Of a stretch of DNA of 64,000 nucleotides, positions 23,740-35,934 are shown piece by piece. Location of the stretch: NCBI RefSeq assembly GCF_019578655.1, contig NC_063260.1, positions 9,984,501-10,048,500 of the forward strand, given 5' to 3'. This DNA comes from Ricinus communis. Its lineage: Eukaryota; Streptophyta; Magnoliopsida; Malpighiales; Euphorbiaceae. A program made the position numbers and the translations under genes. The notes under the pieces are model-generated. The model saw only the letters and a list, made by a program, of their open reading frames with translations, had not been told where the DNA came from and made no database searches. Each line of letters begins with the position of its first letter. The stretch's first letter is position 1.

Positions 23740-23960
23740 ATGAGCAATAGCCCTTTATTTGTTGAGCCAATAAAAAATTGAAGATATAGAAATTAGAGCC
23801 AATAAAAAATTGAAGATATGGAAATTAGAGCTCAATAGAAGAAACATTATGAAGCTAGAAATACGAATAGAGATAGTAAGGAAGTATACCACAAGCTGAT
23901 GATCAATAGCCGTTTGTTTGATATGAAAATTAGGGCTTAGTCCATAAAACAGTATGAAGA
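23740..23960. repeat. Short internal duplications in the Harbinger-like element
   Basis: The phrase 'gccaataaaaaattgaagat' occurs twice in a row (about 23766 and 23802). The longer phrase 'aagtata.cacaagctgatga.caatagcc' occurs at 23723-23752 and 23882-23911. These are local tandem duplications in non-coding DNA near the right end of the element. Confidence 0.7.
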
Positions 23961-24287
23961 TAGAAATCCTACTAAAATCAATTCTAGGGAGAAAAATGTT
24001 AACAAGGATATTTTAGTCTAATAAAAATTATAGGGTTATAAAAGTAGAATTCATTTATAATTTCTACCAATTTTATCAGAATTTACTTTAATTATATCCA
24101 ATTCCATAGAATTAATAAGCTAGAATTCCAATGAATTTTCATTTCAACTAAATACATCAACTGTAGAATTGCAAATGAAATCTACAAAGTTTTATAAAAT
24201 TCATTTCAACCAAACACAGTATTAAGGTATTTGATGATACAATGAGCAATGGTTAGGGACTATCAATATAATTTATCCGAGATTATC

Positions 24288-24790
24288 ACATATTAGAATA
24301 AAAGTCTAACTTTTGCATCTTAATTTCTATTTTTTATGATTCCTTTAACTAAATAGATATTGATTACTCACAATTATATATCAGATAGCAGGTTTAGCTA
24401 TAAATGAGATGCACCTTAATAAGAGTTTTTAATAAATTAAACTAGAATTTGTTACACTAACTTGCACAATGCACTTGGCAATGACTGCTTAACTATAGTT
24501 AAATACCATATCAACTCATCAATGCTTAAAACATTGCATGAAGTTTTAACTTAGGGCCACTTCGGCACAGTTTTTCTTTTTTTGGGAATCAGCTTTTAAT
24601 TATTTGTTTATTTTCTTGAAATTGTTTTGACTTTTCAAAATCATGATAACTAAGGAGAATTTGAAACTCTTAATTTTTCTCAAACCATGATTTTTAAAAG
24701 TACAGCTTCGAAACTTTTTTGGAGAAAAAAAGAAACCGATTTAAAAAAAGTTTGCCAAATTAAGCCTTACAGTATCTTCAGTTTAAGTTG
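24288..24790. other. Intergenic DNA between MULE-A and the HHO-like gene, nothing seen
   Basis: No coding frame or repeat was recognised. The right part would hold the 3' UTR of the minus-strand gene that ends at 24791. Confidence 0.5.
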
Positions 24791-26313
24791 CTACTTATTA
24801 CTATCAAGACTAAACAACTCCTGTGGATCCCTGGTCCAATGTTTGATTTGATTATGATAAAATTCGGATGTCCAAGAACAAGGGTCCTGAAACTTTTCCA
24901 AGCAAACTGAAGGAAAACTGGGGTCTCTAATGCTGTCCGCTGGTGCTCTTCTGCTATTAAGCCGATACTTCTGAAATCAATTATATTTAAGAAAAGAAAA
25001 ATAAGAAATTTCATAAGGATAATGTTTATCAAAATGTTCAAATTAAATTAAATTCTTTCATTACCTGTAAATGGCTCTTTACTTGGTCATTTGTGAGCCC
25101 TTCAACCTTCATTGCTTCTTTTATCTGCTTTGGTGTAGCCACTAGTTAAAAAAAAAAGCACAAATGAAAAGGCCAATTAGAATGTTAAAATCCTTGATTT
25201 TTATGAGAAATTTTTAATTTAATGGTAATAAATAAATCAGTTAATAAATAATATTATATTTAATAAATAATATTACATGTTTTAATTCAATTTATGTATG
25301 AATGGTATAGGAAACCCAGTCTAAGTAAGAATTTATCATATTAACCAAGCTAGTTATGCAATAACACTAACCCTCAACACCTCCAAGATACTCTATGGCC
25401 TGCACAAACTTAGCATGCAGTTTTGGTGTCCAAGATCTTCTGCAGCTTTTCACTATAGGCACTGGCATTGGCTTGGATTGAATATTCAGTGGTTGATCAT
25501 TGAACATGAGGCTCATGCTGCCAATATCGGAAGATTTTGCAAGTTCCTGATGGTCGCATCTTTTTGAACTTGTCCGGTTGTTGATGGTTGAAAACATGTT
25601 CGCTGCAGAAATCGCATTTGATCCTTCTCTAAAGTTCCATGACTAACACCAATTTGCAAACGTTGTCAGTATTTCAGAAATAGAAAATAAAAAAGAACTG
25701 ATAAGTGGACCAAATCTTTTTTTTCTCTTTTCTTGGGTGCTTAAGGTTGTACCTGTAATGTTACATTTTGTTTCTTGTCCCCATGATTGCGCTCATAAAG
25801 CTTAGAAGAAATGCCCATAAAGGCCTTCTTTTCTTCTATGTCAGAGTTTGTCCTTTCCATATTCTCGTACTTTTTCCTCTTTATTGAGAAAAAGTCCATT
25901 AGAGGCCCTTCTCTGTACTCAAATCTTGCATCATTTCTTATGTTCATGATCTCCCTCTTCAATGTTTCAATGGCTGTAGTCAAATTATATAATCAAATAG
26001 CAATAATAGTTAAGAATACAAAGTGAAAGATTAGGTTTTTAGCAAAAGAAAAAGATCAAGAAATTGTGTAAGAATTAGCTAGAACAATTTAACGCTAACC
26101 ATTCAATAGGAGCAACATGCATTGCGGAAATTGGTGTCTAAAAGCCTCAACCTTAGACAATTCCTCTTGATGCCTTTGAAGATAGTCATTCAACAACATT
26201 AACCTATCTGAGAGATTATCAATCTTGGATAGATCTTTCAAGAAGTTGGCTATGGTTTTTGGGACATAAGATGGTTTAAGACTCAAACTCAGGTCTAGAA
26301 AAGTAGAACCCAT
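24791..26313 (-). CDS. HHO/NIGT1-type GARP-family transcription factor, gene A, five exons
   Basis: This encodes a nuclear DNA-binding protein of the HRS1/HHO (NIGT1) group, which in other plants represses nitrate- and phosphate-related genes. Exons on the minus strand are 26313-26100, 25973-25753, 25642-25372, 25141-25065 and 24970-24791. All introns are GT..AG, and the coding length is 963 bases (320 residues), a multiple of three. The N-terminus [20 protein letters not shown] has the LxLxL EAR-like motif and the conserved FVPKTI-type segment. A helical Leu-rich region follows ([20 protein letters not shown]). The GARP domain is at about residues 202-262: [49 protein letters not shown]. The start is taken at 26313 rather than the in-frame ATG at 26391, because family members begin just before the LDLSL motif. 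A TATA box lies upstream. A paralogue lies at 31003-32791. Confidence 0.9.
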
Positions 26314-26415
26314 TCTTTCTTTTTCTTTCTTTTGTTTTTTTTGCCTCTTTTCAAAGTCCTTTCCTTTGTGCCTGAGAAAATTGGAACTCATGGACAGTGG
26401 TTGACAGTTACCTGA

Positions 26416-26423
26416 CTTATATA
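26416..26423 (-). promoter_or_regulatory. Probable TATA box of HHO-like gene A
   Basis: On the minus strand the sequence is CTCTATATAAGTCAGG, a good plant TATA box about 103 bases upstream of the chosen ATG at 26313. This leaves room for a leader of about 70 bases. Confidence 0.6.
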
Positions 26424-29400
26424 GAGTGGACCTGCAGAGTTATTTATGTGATGGAAATAGCAGCTTACACGGGGATTCTCGAGGAAACTCTTGATGTGGT
26501 ACGAGTATGTACAACTTAGGTGTACCATATAAGAGATGGCCAAAAATAATATATATATTGTAAATATGCTAAAAATTGTGAGTTTTCTCTTTTTTGTTTT
26601 TTAGGGTAAGTATTTGAAGGATATTTTCGTAGAAAGAGTGTGCATGCATGCACGTGCTATCACACAATCAAATTTCTTAATGGAAAAGAGTCTAAAGTTA
26701 GGTAATTGTAAAGGGAAGAGCCAACTAATTCGTACACGAATATTCAGCCACGTTTCTGTATGTTCATGTGTAAAGGCCTAAAAATATTTCGGCTCCTATA
26801 GGGCTTTTTCAAGGTTCCATTCTTGTGTTTTCATAAAGGAAAAGCAGAATGTCAGATTCTCCTTTCAGCAAATTACTGGTTTGTTTGGATTCCCCATTGA
26901 ACTAACATTGACAGATGTTCTTTCAAACTCACAGGAAATTTTTCTCATTCTCTTTTTTAATAATAGAGATATGTGTTTATTAAGGTTAATTAGAGTAATT
27001 ATGACAAAAAACAGACAGGCAATAGCTAGCACATAGAAAAGACTGTATCTAGTCTACAGCACACAGGTTAATCACTTTTGGACCATTTTGAATCAGCATA
27101 TGATGGTTTTCATTTGTATTTTGAAGACTTTTTAAGGAAAAGAACAACACGGTTGCTTCATTAATTCTTATGAGAAAAACATAGTCATGAAATGACCTCC
27201 AGAACCATCAGTATATGAATGAATGCACTGGCACATTTAATCATTTCTCTTTTGTCATTATTAATTTGATTTGACTCAATTTTTAAGAAAATGTTAAATT
27301 GGAATGACCAATCAATCTTAATCTTTTACAAAATTAGTTTAGGACCCCGTGCATCAAAACAATTAATTTGTTGTTTTCTTTATCCTTTGACTTCTAGAAT
27401 TCTTTCAATTCTTTTTTTTTTTATAACTCCTCATTTTCTTTGTAGATTTTATGATAATACTCTCAATAGGACTTAATATTCTTATATAAAAAAATAAAAA
27501 GTCAATTTATAATTTAAAATAGTCTGAATAGAATGCACTGATTGTGTAGATAAATTAAATTAACATTATTAATAATGATTGAATATATATATATATTATT
27601 ACTTAAATAAAATTTGTATATATTTTTTGATTATATTTATTTTTAATCTTAACATGAATCAAGTTATATCTTTACTTTTTTAATACATAAAATTCATGAT
27701 TTTTTATTAAAATAAAAAAAAGGCTTAAAATCGACTTTTAGCAATTCATGAGTTGTGACTCAAGAATTGTTGTTCTAGTAGTTACTAGAAGCTAGCAAAT
27801 GTTGACACAAACTAGATTAAAAAACATAACATAATACAGAGTTAAATGAATTCGGAATTAGGCTAAATAAGTTTGGATTAATCCATTTATGACAAAAAAA
27901 ATATTTAAACGGGCTGATCTGTTTAATCTGCAAGTGATAGAAATAAATATATTTATTTAAATGGATTAATAAGTTAACAATTAATATGCAATATGAATAA
28001 ACACATTTAATTTCTCTTTTCATATATTTATATTAGTGATTTTATCATTTATAAAAATTTAATTATATTTCAAAATAATAATTCAAATTTGAGGGATTTT
28101 ATATTTAAAAATTTAAAAATTAATTTTCTATTTAAAATTTAATTTATTAAACGGATTATACGATTCAACTTGTGTAGCTTAGTTAGCAAATTGTGTTTGT
28201 GTTGAAATTTTTATTTATTTTATTGAGTTCTTATATTTTTATTTTTACTTTCATTAAGAACTATTAAGTTTTTAATAAAAGTAAAAATAAAAATACAAGA
28301 GATCAATAAAATAGAAGAAAAATTAAAAAATTTAATAAAATAAAACTAAAAAATCGAAAGGTTTGAAAATTGACATGCTATTGGAGGTAAACATCACGAC
28401 GCAAGTCCAAACCTTCCCTCCCTGCCTTTTCTGGACTCAAATATGCCTCATCTTCCATCCTACGAGTCACCTCCTCTCGCTGCAACCACGACAACAACAT
28501 CTCCGCTACTCGTCGCCTCTAAACACTGATGAAAACAGTTGTAGTTGAAGCCTTGATGTTACGACTGATACTTTATTGGTTGATAAATTTGTTAATACAA
28601 TTAGATTTCTGCTATCGGGTTTGAATGGGAATGCTATGTTGGGGAATTTTCTAAATCAAAGGGTTTAGAGGAAGTGAGCAGGAAATTAAGAAAGAAAAAA
28701 AAAGGAGAGAAAATATATAGTTTTCTAATGATTTTTTTGAAATTTAATGGAGTTAAAATAAAAAAAGTGTGGAAATAATAGTATAAAAATAGTATAAATG
28801 AGATAAAATTTCATAAAATTAATATATTATAATAAAAAGTCATTTCAACAAGTTATAAGTTTTAAGAATAAAAGAAAATGCTACCGAGTTATCAGGTAGT
28901 AAGTTGTTTAATCTAATGGCTAAAATTCTTTAAGTGGATAATAAACCCATGTGTACTACAGAATCAGTTAAATATTAGTAACCAAGCTAGTGAACCTAGA
29001 TATGGTGTTGAATATATTTTAAAGACGAAATCACATGCGAAATCAACTTCGGTATCTTTAAGCAAATTATCCACATGGAAGACATGTTTTTACAGCAACA
29101 AAGGATTCAATATCAAAGTTCAAATCGTTTATTAAACACCTAAGTAAGGAATGCGGCATAAGGAACAACATTATTTAGCAGAAACAACACCTAATCTACT
29201 TGAAAATTTACAAATAACAAATTATGTGAACTGATGCTTGACAATTGACTAGCATTTGCAATTGTTATTTTAAACTTACTTACCTTATAGATCCCTCCCG
29301 TTCCTGACCCGTATTCATTCCTTAGCCCACGGCTAGGAGTTAGTTAAAAAAAATATTAATATATGATAAGTGAGGGCGCAAGGATCTGAAAGAGCAATTA

Positions 29401-31002
29401 GTAAAATATTTGAACATGTTGTTGTAAAGTGGGAAGGAAGTGGAGAGAAAGAAGTGAGAATGGTATGTGGTTGTTGAAACATATTTTGTAAAGCGAAAAG
29501 CAAGAGAAGTTAAGAAAAATGAGAGAGTAGAATGTAGAATATAGAAGTTATAACCTATTTTATATGTATAAAATGTCAAGCACACATACATGCAACATGA
29601 TGGAATTTATTAAGTATATATAAGTAAATCTAAAAAATATATGGGTGTCTATAAATAGAGAAGACCCTTTGAAGCCAATCAATCAGCAAATAAAATCAGA
29701 CTCAGAGTCTTTTATCTATCCTCAGTATATTTATCTTACAAATAGTAATTCTTAGTGTATAATTTTTCAGTATGTTTAAGCTTTCAATTTTCAATTCTCA
29801 AACACTTATTTGCTTTCGATTTTACAATTTATTGTTTTTAAATCTTTTAGCTCTGAAATCTTCAGTTTTCTATTTTGTGTAATATGTCGTTTAGCTTACT
29901 GTTTCTAGCTTAATTCAATTCCTTAATTCAGTTTTAATTAATTTTAGCTCAGATTAAGCTTTTCGCTTATGATTATTTTATTTTGATTAATTAATATATT
30001 GAGTATAGCGTCCTAAGCCAAAGTAAGGCTAGTACATTATCTCAATTTTTATAAGCTGCTTACTTTTATTTTCATTGATAAATTCTTTAGTCATCTATTA
30101 CAGTGTCTTTAGCATTTAATTTATTTTTTATTAATTTATTTTAATTTATAACTTTAACAGTTTTTAAAATTTAGCAAAATTGTATCAACTCATCTAAAAA
30201 ACGATAATAATGTAGATTTCTTTATTATCCGCATTTTTTTTTTTTAAGAAGTTCGTCAATCGCATTTTTATATTTATTTTTATATTTAATACACATTAAT
30301 TGAGATATTTTATCTCTAACATTTCGATGGTTGTAATCGCATATAAAAAGAGTCAAAAATAATTTATTTACAATAATCACGAAAACATTTTTATTAAAAA
30401 AAAAAGTACAAAGTGATAGCTTCAAATTTTAGATGTTAAAAGTCTTAAAAAGCAATTAGATTACTCAATTGTGGCTCAAAATTTCTCAAGAATATATACT
30501 AAGTAGAGGCTAGAGCATAACTAAATTAATCACCCATGAATAATCCATGAAAATCAAAGATCTAAATGCTTCACCAAGAAAGAAATTAAAGCACCAATTA
30601 TTGTTGCTGCTTAATTTATGACCATCAACTTATATCACATGCAAGAGGAACTAATATACAATTACATGCATGCTAAGAAACTGCATACAAGAGGACATAA
30701 TTCAAACAACTTTTCTTTTCTCTTTTTCTTTTAAAATTCTTTGAACTATTAGACAGCTTATGTCTTATGAAATCGTAGTGATCATCTGAGCAGTGAACAG
30801 GTGAGATCCCTGTTAGGAGATTCCAACAAGTTCAGATTTCATACAGAGAATTCGTTTATGAAAAAAAGAAAAGAAAAGGGAAATAATTATTTATTATGTA
30901 GCTCTCATCTGAAACAAAAACTATATAATAAGGAAAAAAATAAAGTAAACCTTTTCTCCATTTGCTAAATGCATTGGCAATATATAGCTAAGCTCAAGGC
31001 TT
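26424..31002. other. Intergenic region between the two HHO-like genes
   Basis: About 4.6 kb with no supported gene. Short frames are present but lack any family pattern. The DNA is AT-rich, especially at 27480-28350. At 29651-29659 the plus strand has TATAAATAG followed by a GC-richer leader-like stretch, resembling a retroelement or viral promoter, but no long terminal repeat or coding part was found with it. The 500 bases upstream of 26424 would hold the gene A promoter. Confidence 0.5.
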
Positions 31003-32791
31003 TCAATCTATATCATCCATGGCGGTGCTTGCTTCTCCACTTGACCCCAGAAGATCACTACAGTATAATTTTGCTTTTCCATGAACAACTGTATCAGGAA
31101 TCTTCCTCCAATTCAGCCTATATTTCTGTATCATTAATTAAAAGATACTTAACATCAAACCCATGAGAGATTTAACATATGTGGTAGAGAAGTATTTCTC
31201 TAGAGAGATATAAATATTTCAAGTTCAAACTCTAAATGAGATCAAATTTAGAGCTAATTAATTAACGTCCTTTTTTCTTATATTTGATATCATTCGGGAC
31301 AAATTAAAACTTTAAGGTAAAGTATTATTTTAAGAGTTCTAATACAACTGCATATGTCATAGTCAATGTTTAATTTTAAGATTTTAATTAAGTTAGAAGA
31401 GACCATTACTATCTCATGTACATGTATTTAGGTAATTTTAAAACTTTTTTAATTGGACTATTAAAATTTAATCATCTTGTTGTTTAAGATTTTAACCTTC
31501 AACTAATAAACTTTACATGTCAACCAAAACAAAAATTTTAAAAGAAAACAAAATCATAGTAAATAATCATCATATTTTTTATGGGAATTAAAATCTAATG
31601 ATTTTCATAATAGTTTTGTATTAATTTATGAAAAAATATTTTACCTGCAGATGGCTTTTCACTTGATTGGTTGTCAGTCCTTCAACCTGCATTTGATCTC
31701 TTATTTGCTTTGGTGTTGCCACTGCTCCAAAATGAACACAATACAACCAAACATAAATTGGTTAAATAATCCCAAAATCAGTTAGGAGAATCTAAAGGCC
31801 AAAAAGAGGTATCCATGAAACAAGTCTTTATCATTCTTGTCTCAAATTGAAACCCTTCATTAGAAAATTTAATGGTTAATTAATTTGTACATTAAGATCT
31901 AATTACCTTCAGGTCCTCCTAGCATATGAAGAACCACCACAAACCTAGCATGACGCTCTGGTGTCCATGATCTCCTGTTGTTTCTGCAAATCGGCTGTGT
32001 TAATGGCTTCAGCTTATACTTCATCAGTTTCCTATCATTTACTCTCAATTTCAGGTCCATGCCATCTTGTTTTTCCCTTGGAGAAGGAGCAAGTGATAAA
32101 CTAGCAGCCTGTCATATTCTACAGAGATTATTATATCAATCGTGCGAAAGAAAAAAAAATCTATAAAATAACTTTGTTAATTAATTGAAGTTTATTATGA
32201 CCTGGTTTGTGATTAGGGTTGTACCATCTTGCATCTTGTCATGCTGATGATGATGATCAGTAGGGTTACTCCATTGGTGCTGATTATCAGTATAAGGGTT
32301 ATTCAAGTCTATGCTGTATTTCCCTTCGAAGCTCATATTCTTCCTTGTTGCTAAAATATTAATATCTCCTGGTTTATCAGCTACATCAAGCCCCATACCT
32401 TTCTTTATTCTCCTGATTTCCTCTTTCAATAACTCAATTGCTACATTTATTAAAACAATAAACAATAAACAATAAAATTGGATGTTAATAGTATATACCA
32501 AGTAAAATCTTAAAAGAAAAATTTTAAAAAAAAAAAGAAAAAGAAAGAAAAGGAGCAACCATCCAATAGAAGGAGCCTGCAGTGAGGGAGTTCTTGGTTG
32601 AAAACAGCCGCAAATATAAGTTCTTCTCTAAACTTGAGAAGGTAATCATTCAATATCAAAATCTTGACCTCATCACTACTTTCATCTCTTGATAAGTCTT
32701 TTATCAAATTGGGTATGCTTTTAGGGACATAGGATAGTTTCAGACCCAATGCTAGATCAAATTGACTTCTTGCATTTGATGATGAAGCCAT
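31003..32791 (-). CDS. HHO/NIGT1-type GARP-family transcription factor, gene B, five exons
   Basis: This is a paralogue of gene A with the same exon plan. Minus-strand exons are 32791-32560, 32440-32202, 32108-31907, 31721-31645 and 31125-31003. The coding length is 873 bases (290 residues). The fourth exon is 77 bases in both genes and splits the GARP domain at the same places, before VATPKQI and after SHLQ. The N-terminus MASSSNARSQFDLALGLKLS has the LxLxL-like motif and then YVPKSIPNLI. The GARP domain is RRSWTPERHARFVVVLHMLG, VATPKQIRDQMQVEGLTTNQ, VKSHLQKYR. Compared with gene A, the linker between the helical region and the GARP domain is shorter and contains His-rich DHHHQHD, and the C-terminal tail is short. 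An (AG)n run lies in the probable leader. The two genes lie 4.7 kb apart in the same orientation, so they come from an old tandem duplication. Confidence 0.88.
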
Positions 32792-32806
32792 GCATAAGTT
32801 ATCTCT

Positions 32807-32810
<4 letters not shown>

Positions 32811-32846
<36 letters not shown>
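32811..32846. repeat. (CT)n microsatellite in the leader of HHO-like gene B
   Basis: Eighteen CT units, which read as (AG)n on the gene strand, 20 bases upstream of the ATG at 32791. GA/CT tracts are common in plant 5' leaders. The TATA-like TATATAC (complement of 32901-32907) lies about 110 bases upstream of the ATG. Confidence 0.9.
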
Positions 32847-32849
<3 letters not shown>

Positions 32850-32909
32850 ACTATCACTATCTAAAAAATCTCAATTTGCTTGTTAATGAGAAAAGGCTAT
32901 GTATATACA

Positions 32910-34766
32910 TTTCACTCATGGGAGGACATAGAGACTTGGTTTTATAATGTATTGTTAGTGGAAAAAAAAAAAGTGAAAAAAGAAAGAAAACAACAAGAAT
33001 CTGGTACGTATTGAAAAATGGTTTTTGGATATCCCAAAAGACAAATTAGATTACATATGATGGATTCCTCCTGCATTTTCCTTACCAAATTCTCATATCT
33101 AATTAAAAGTCCAGAAAATAAAATATATAAAATGAGTTATTGTGATACTACTAATTGCTTCAGTCACGGCATGACATATATCAAAAAGTTATATATGTTA
33201 CGTATGTATTGAGTTCTTTTTCACGTTTTGAAGCTAGCTAATAATTTTTTTTGACTTTTGAATATACTCTTTAAAAGTTTTGAGTTTAAATATTGAGCAT
33301 GCAGCTGCGTTAAAATTTTTAAAATAATATTTTATTACTCGTAAAAAGTCATTTCTGACACATTATAGATTAATTAAACTAGCAGTAAATATTAGATAAT
33401 ATATAGTATATATAAAACCAAATAGTTGGTGTTGTATCAATGTTGAATCTCGTTTATAGATACTTTATTGCTTTACTGAATAATTGAGGAACTCGTTCCA
33501 TATATTTTCTTCAGAAATGCTTTAACATTATATTATAAAAGAAATTTCTCTTATAAAAATTGTGTTAACATTAGTCAATTAAAAGTGATAATCAACATCT
33601 CTAATAAAATTGATTTAAGTTTTCACTTGGGAATCTTCATATAAATAAGGTTATAGAAAGGAACAAAGTAAATAATTTGTATGAGTAACCTTCAAGAAGA
33701 AAAAGAAAAAGAGATAATATTTGTACTTCAGCTTGTAAATCTTGAATTGAAATATGGTGTAGTGATATAATACAATGTCCGCATGATAACAAAATTTGTT
33801 CGGAAATGATAAGGATACAAATTGGATATCATAATAAAGAAACTTATTATCTATCCATACACTGCTAACATGTCTAAATAATTTTGTAAAATTTTGAATA
33901 TCTTAGTAACACAATTATAGTGGTACCTAATTTATCGATGACGACAAAAAGAAAAATTATATAAATGGTAAATTACTGCTAAAAATCAATAGGAATAAGT
34001 ATAAATGATTATTTCGTGGCTTTCCTGTTTGACAATTTTTAATATGTAGATATTTTTCAAATAAAAAAAATATGGTTAAAAGTTATGGAAAAAAAATTGT
34101 ACTATTAAAAAGTATCGATTCGTAGGGACTTGGTCATCTTCACTCTAATCAGGCATCATTATTATATTTTTTTATGTTTAATAATACTGATTTAGAGCTT
34201 AATAATTCAAAATGTTATTATTTGACCATTAAAATTATCTCATTGGATTAATGACTTTTTAAACCGTCATTTAACAGTTAAATAATAAAATTATAAATTT
34301 TTAAATTCCAAACTCATTTTATCAAGTGCATACAACATGATAATAATAGTCGATCAGAGTTAAAGTGATGAAATCCTTATAAATAGCGTTTTTTAGAGAA
34401 AAAATATTTTCTTATCACAATGTATAACTATATATATTTTTTCATCTCAGAAAAAAAAACACATAAAACAATAAAAGCCAGGGGGGGTTTCTTTTTTTAC
34501 TTATCCCAAATCAATAATATATGTTATTAATTGTACTATTAAATAGGTCTAATTTCTTAGCATAAGTGGCTATTGGGTATTATTAGTCATGGCCTCTACC
34601 GGCAAAATGGTTCTAGGCCCACAATCCTAATGATTATGTATAATTTGACCTGAAGTTGACACCGTTCACCTGAATTGCGCGTTGGCCTGATAGGCCATCA
34701 CTCTCTCGCATCTTATGGTCATATGCCCAAGACCGGTTCACATCACGAATATCATTTGGACTTAAA

Positions 34767-34800
<34 letters not shown>

Positions 34801-35934
34801 ACCCTAGGCAAATGGATGAGAAATAGTGTATTCATTTGGTAAAATAATGATTGTATTAGGAAAAAATGCTACATCACAAAATTACAAATTTGATATAATA
34901 TTTTTCTAAGATATATCAATAATATATATAAAAATATAATAGGAGAAGAACAATTAAATTTATCGTGAGAACTTTATAATTAGTATTATTGAAATAGAAC
35001 TATTTGATCTTTTATTAATTAAATATAATTTACTATGAAAAATAATAAATAATAATAATATAAGGATAAAATTTGTATAAAGATAATATTCTAAAATATT
35101 ATAAACAAGAAAATTGTAATAAATTATTAAATTAGAATAAATATTAAAGTTTAGAAAAGAATTTGACACCATTTAATAATTAATGATTTAAGATACATGC
35201 GTACATTAAAATTAAAATTTAAAATTTGTTTACTCTTACTCTTTGCGGATATAATAATTAATTCTAAATAAAAATAATTAATGATTTATTAAGAAATTAT
35301 AGAAGACAAAACTAAAAGAAAAAAGTGTGTTTGGACCAATTAATTCTAAAATTCTAAAAGCATATAAAAATGTATATATATATATTCATCCTAGTTACGA
35401 TGTATATTTAGACCAATTAATTTAGAATTATTCTTACAAGAAATTAATATCACTCTAGTTTCTATATTTAAATTAACCACTTAACATTATTATTAAAAAA
35501 TAAAAAAGACAAAAAAATTGCAAGCATTAATTGTTATTTTAATATAATATAAGTATTTATATTTATATTTTTTATTTAAATTTCATAATTTGATTAAAAC
35601 TTCAAATATATTAGTAGGTGGATTAGAATAAGAGTTAGACACAAATTACAATTGGATTCGAACTGTAAACTCATAAATCTATATTATAAAAATAAATTAA
35701 AATTTAAATGAATATTTTATTTTAAATATTGTATTAAAAATAATTATTTTTATTTTAAATTTAATAATTATTTTATTTCAAATTTAATAATTATTTTATT
35801 TTTTATTATATAAATAATAATGAGTCCAATTATTAATATTGATGTACATGGCAAGTGAGTAAAAAACTAGTAAGAGTTAAAAGATTCCAACTTGAAAATC
35901 TTCAAATACTTAGATGAATTTTTTACAGTTTTTG
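32910..35934. other. AT-rich intergenic DNA with a short GC-richer island
   Basis: No gene is supported. 34769-34798 is a (TA)n microsatellite. The patch 34575-34755 is clearly less AT-rich than its surroundings ('ggcctctaccggcaaaatgg', 'ggcctgataggccatcactc') and looks like a fragment of a different origin, but no family was recognised. 34800-35830 is very AT-rich. Confidence 0.5.

Larger units (their letters stand above)
21097..24221. mobile_element. PIF/Harbinger-like element inserted in the MULE-A right inverted repeat
   Basis: The ends are TATTGTGTTTGGTTGAAAT (21097) and the complement of ATTTCAACCAAACACAGTA (ending at 24221), so the terminal inverted repeat TA(T/C)TGTGTTTGGTTGAAAT is 18 of 19 identical. 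Both sides carry TTA (21094-21096 and 24222-24224), the target duplication typical of PIF/Harbinger. The insertion can be checked independently: removing it restores the continuity of the MULE inverted repeat. Inside are a remnant of a Myb/SANT-type accessory protein on the minus strand, a PEPR-like receptor gene fragment, and short tandem duplications. No DDE transposase was recognised, so it is probably non-autonomous. Confidence 0.8.
11737..24278. mobile_element. MULE-A: Mutator-like element with long inverted ends, carrying nested insertions
   Basis: The left end (11737-11985) and right end match as inverted repeats over about 250 bases. The innermost shared block is 'tcaccaaatccacttaagct' at about 11950-11972, whose inverted copy is near 20921-20945. 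The outer part of the right repeat is displaced to 24225-24278, because another element is inserted at 21097-24221. The outermost bases are GAGTAAATTAC on the left against GGATAAATTAT inverted on the right. The flanks carry the 9-bp target duplication GAGATTATA (11728-11736) and GAGATTATC (24279-24287), 8 of 9 identical. Nine-base duplications and long inverted ends define Mutator elements. A broken MULE transposase lies inside on the plus strand. Without nested insertions the element would be about 5.5 kb. Confidence 0.85.

Noticed and set aside
26389..26391. Upstream ATG as start of HHO-like gene A
   Set aside because: It adds a Lys-rich extension (NFLRHKGKDFEKRQKK) not seen in the family, and the TATA box is only about 25 bases away from it.
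28363..28548. Short plus-strand ORF as a gene
   Set aside because: It has no homologous pattern, no promoter and unusual composition only because of a C-rich patch.
32018..32166. Plus-strand ORF opposite HHO gene B exon 3
   Set aside because: It is the antisense shadow of a real exon.
32792..32857. Arg-Glu repeat extension at the start of HHO-like gene B
   Set aside because: It is the translation of the (CT)n microsatellite in the leader. The family-like start is the Met at 32791.
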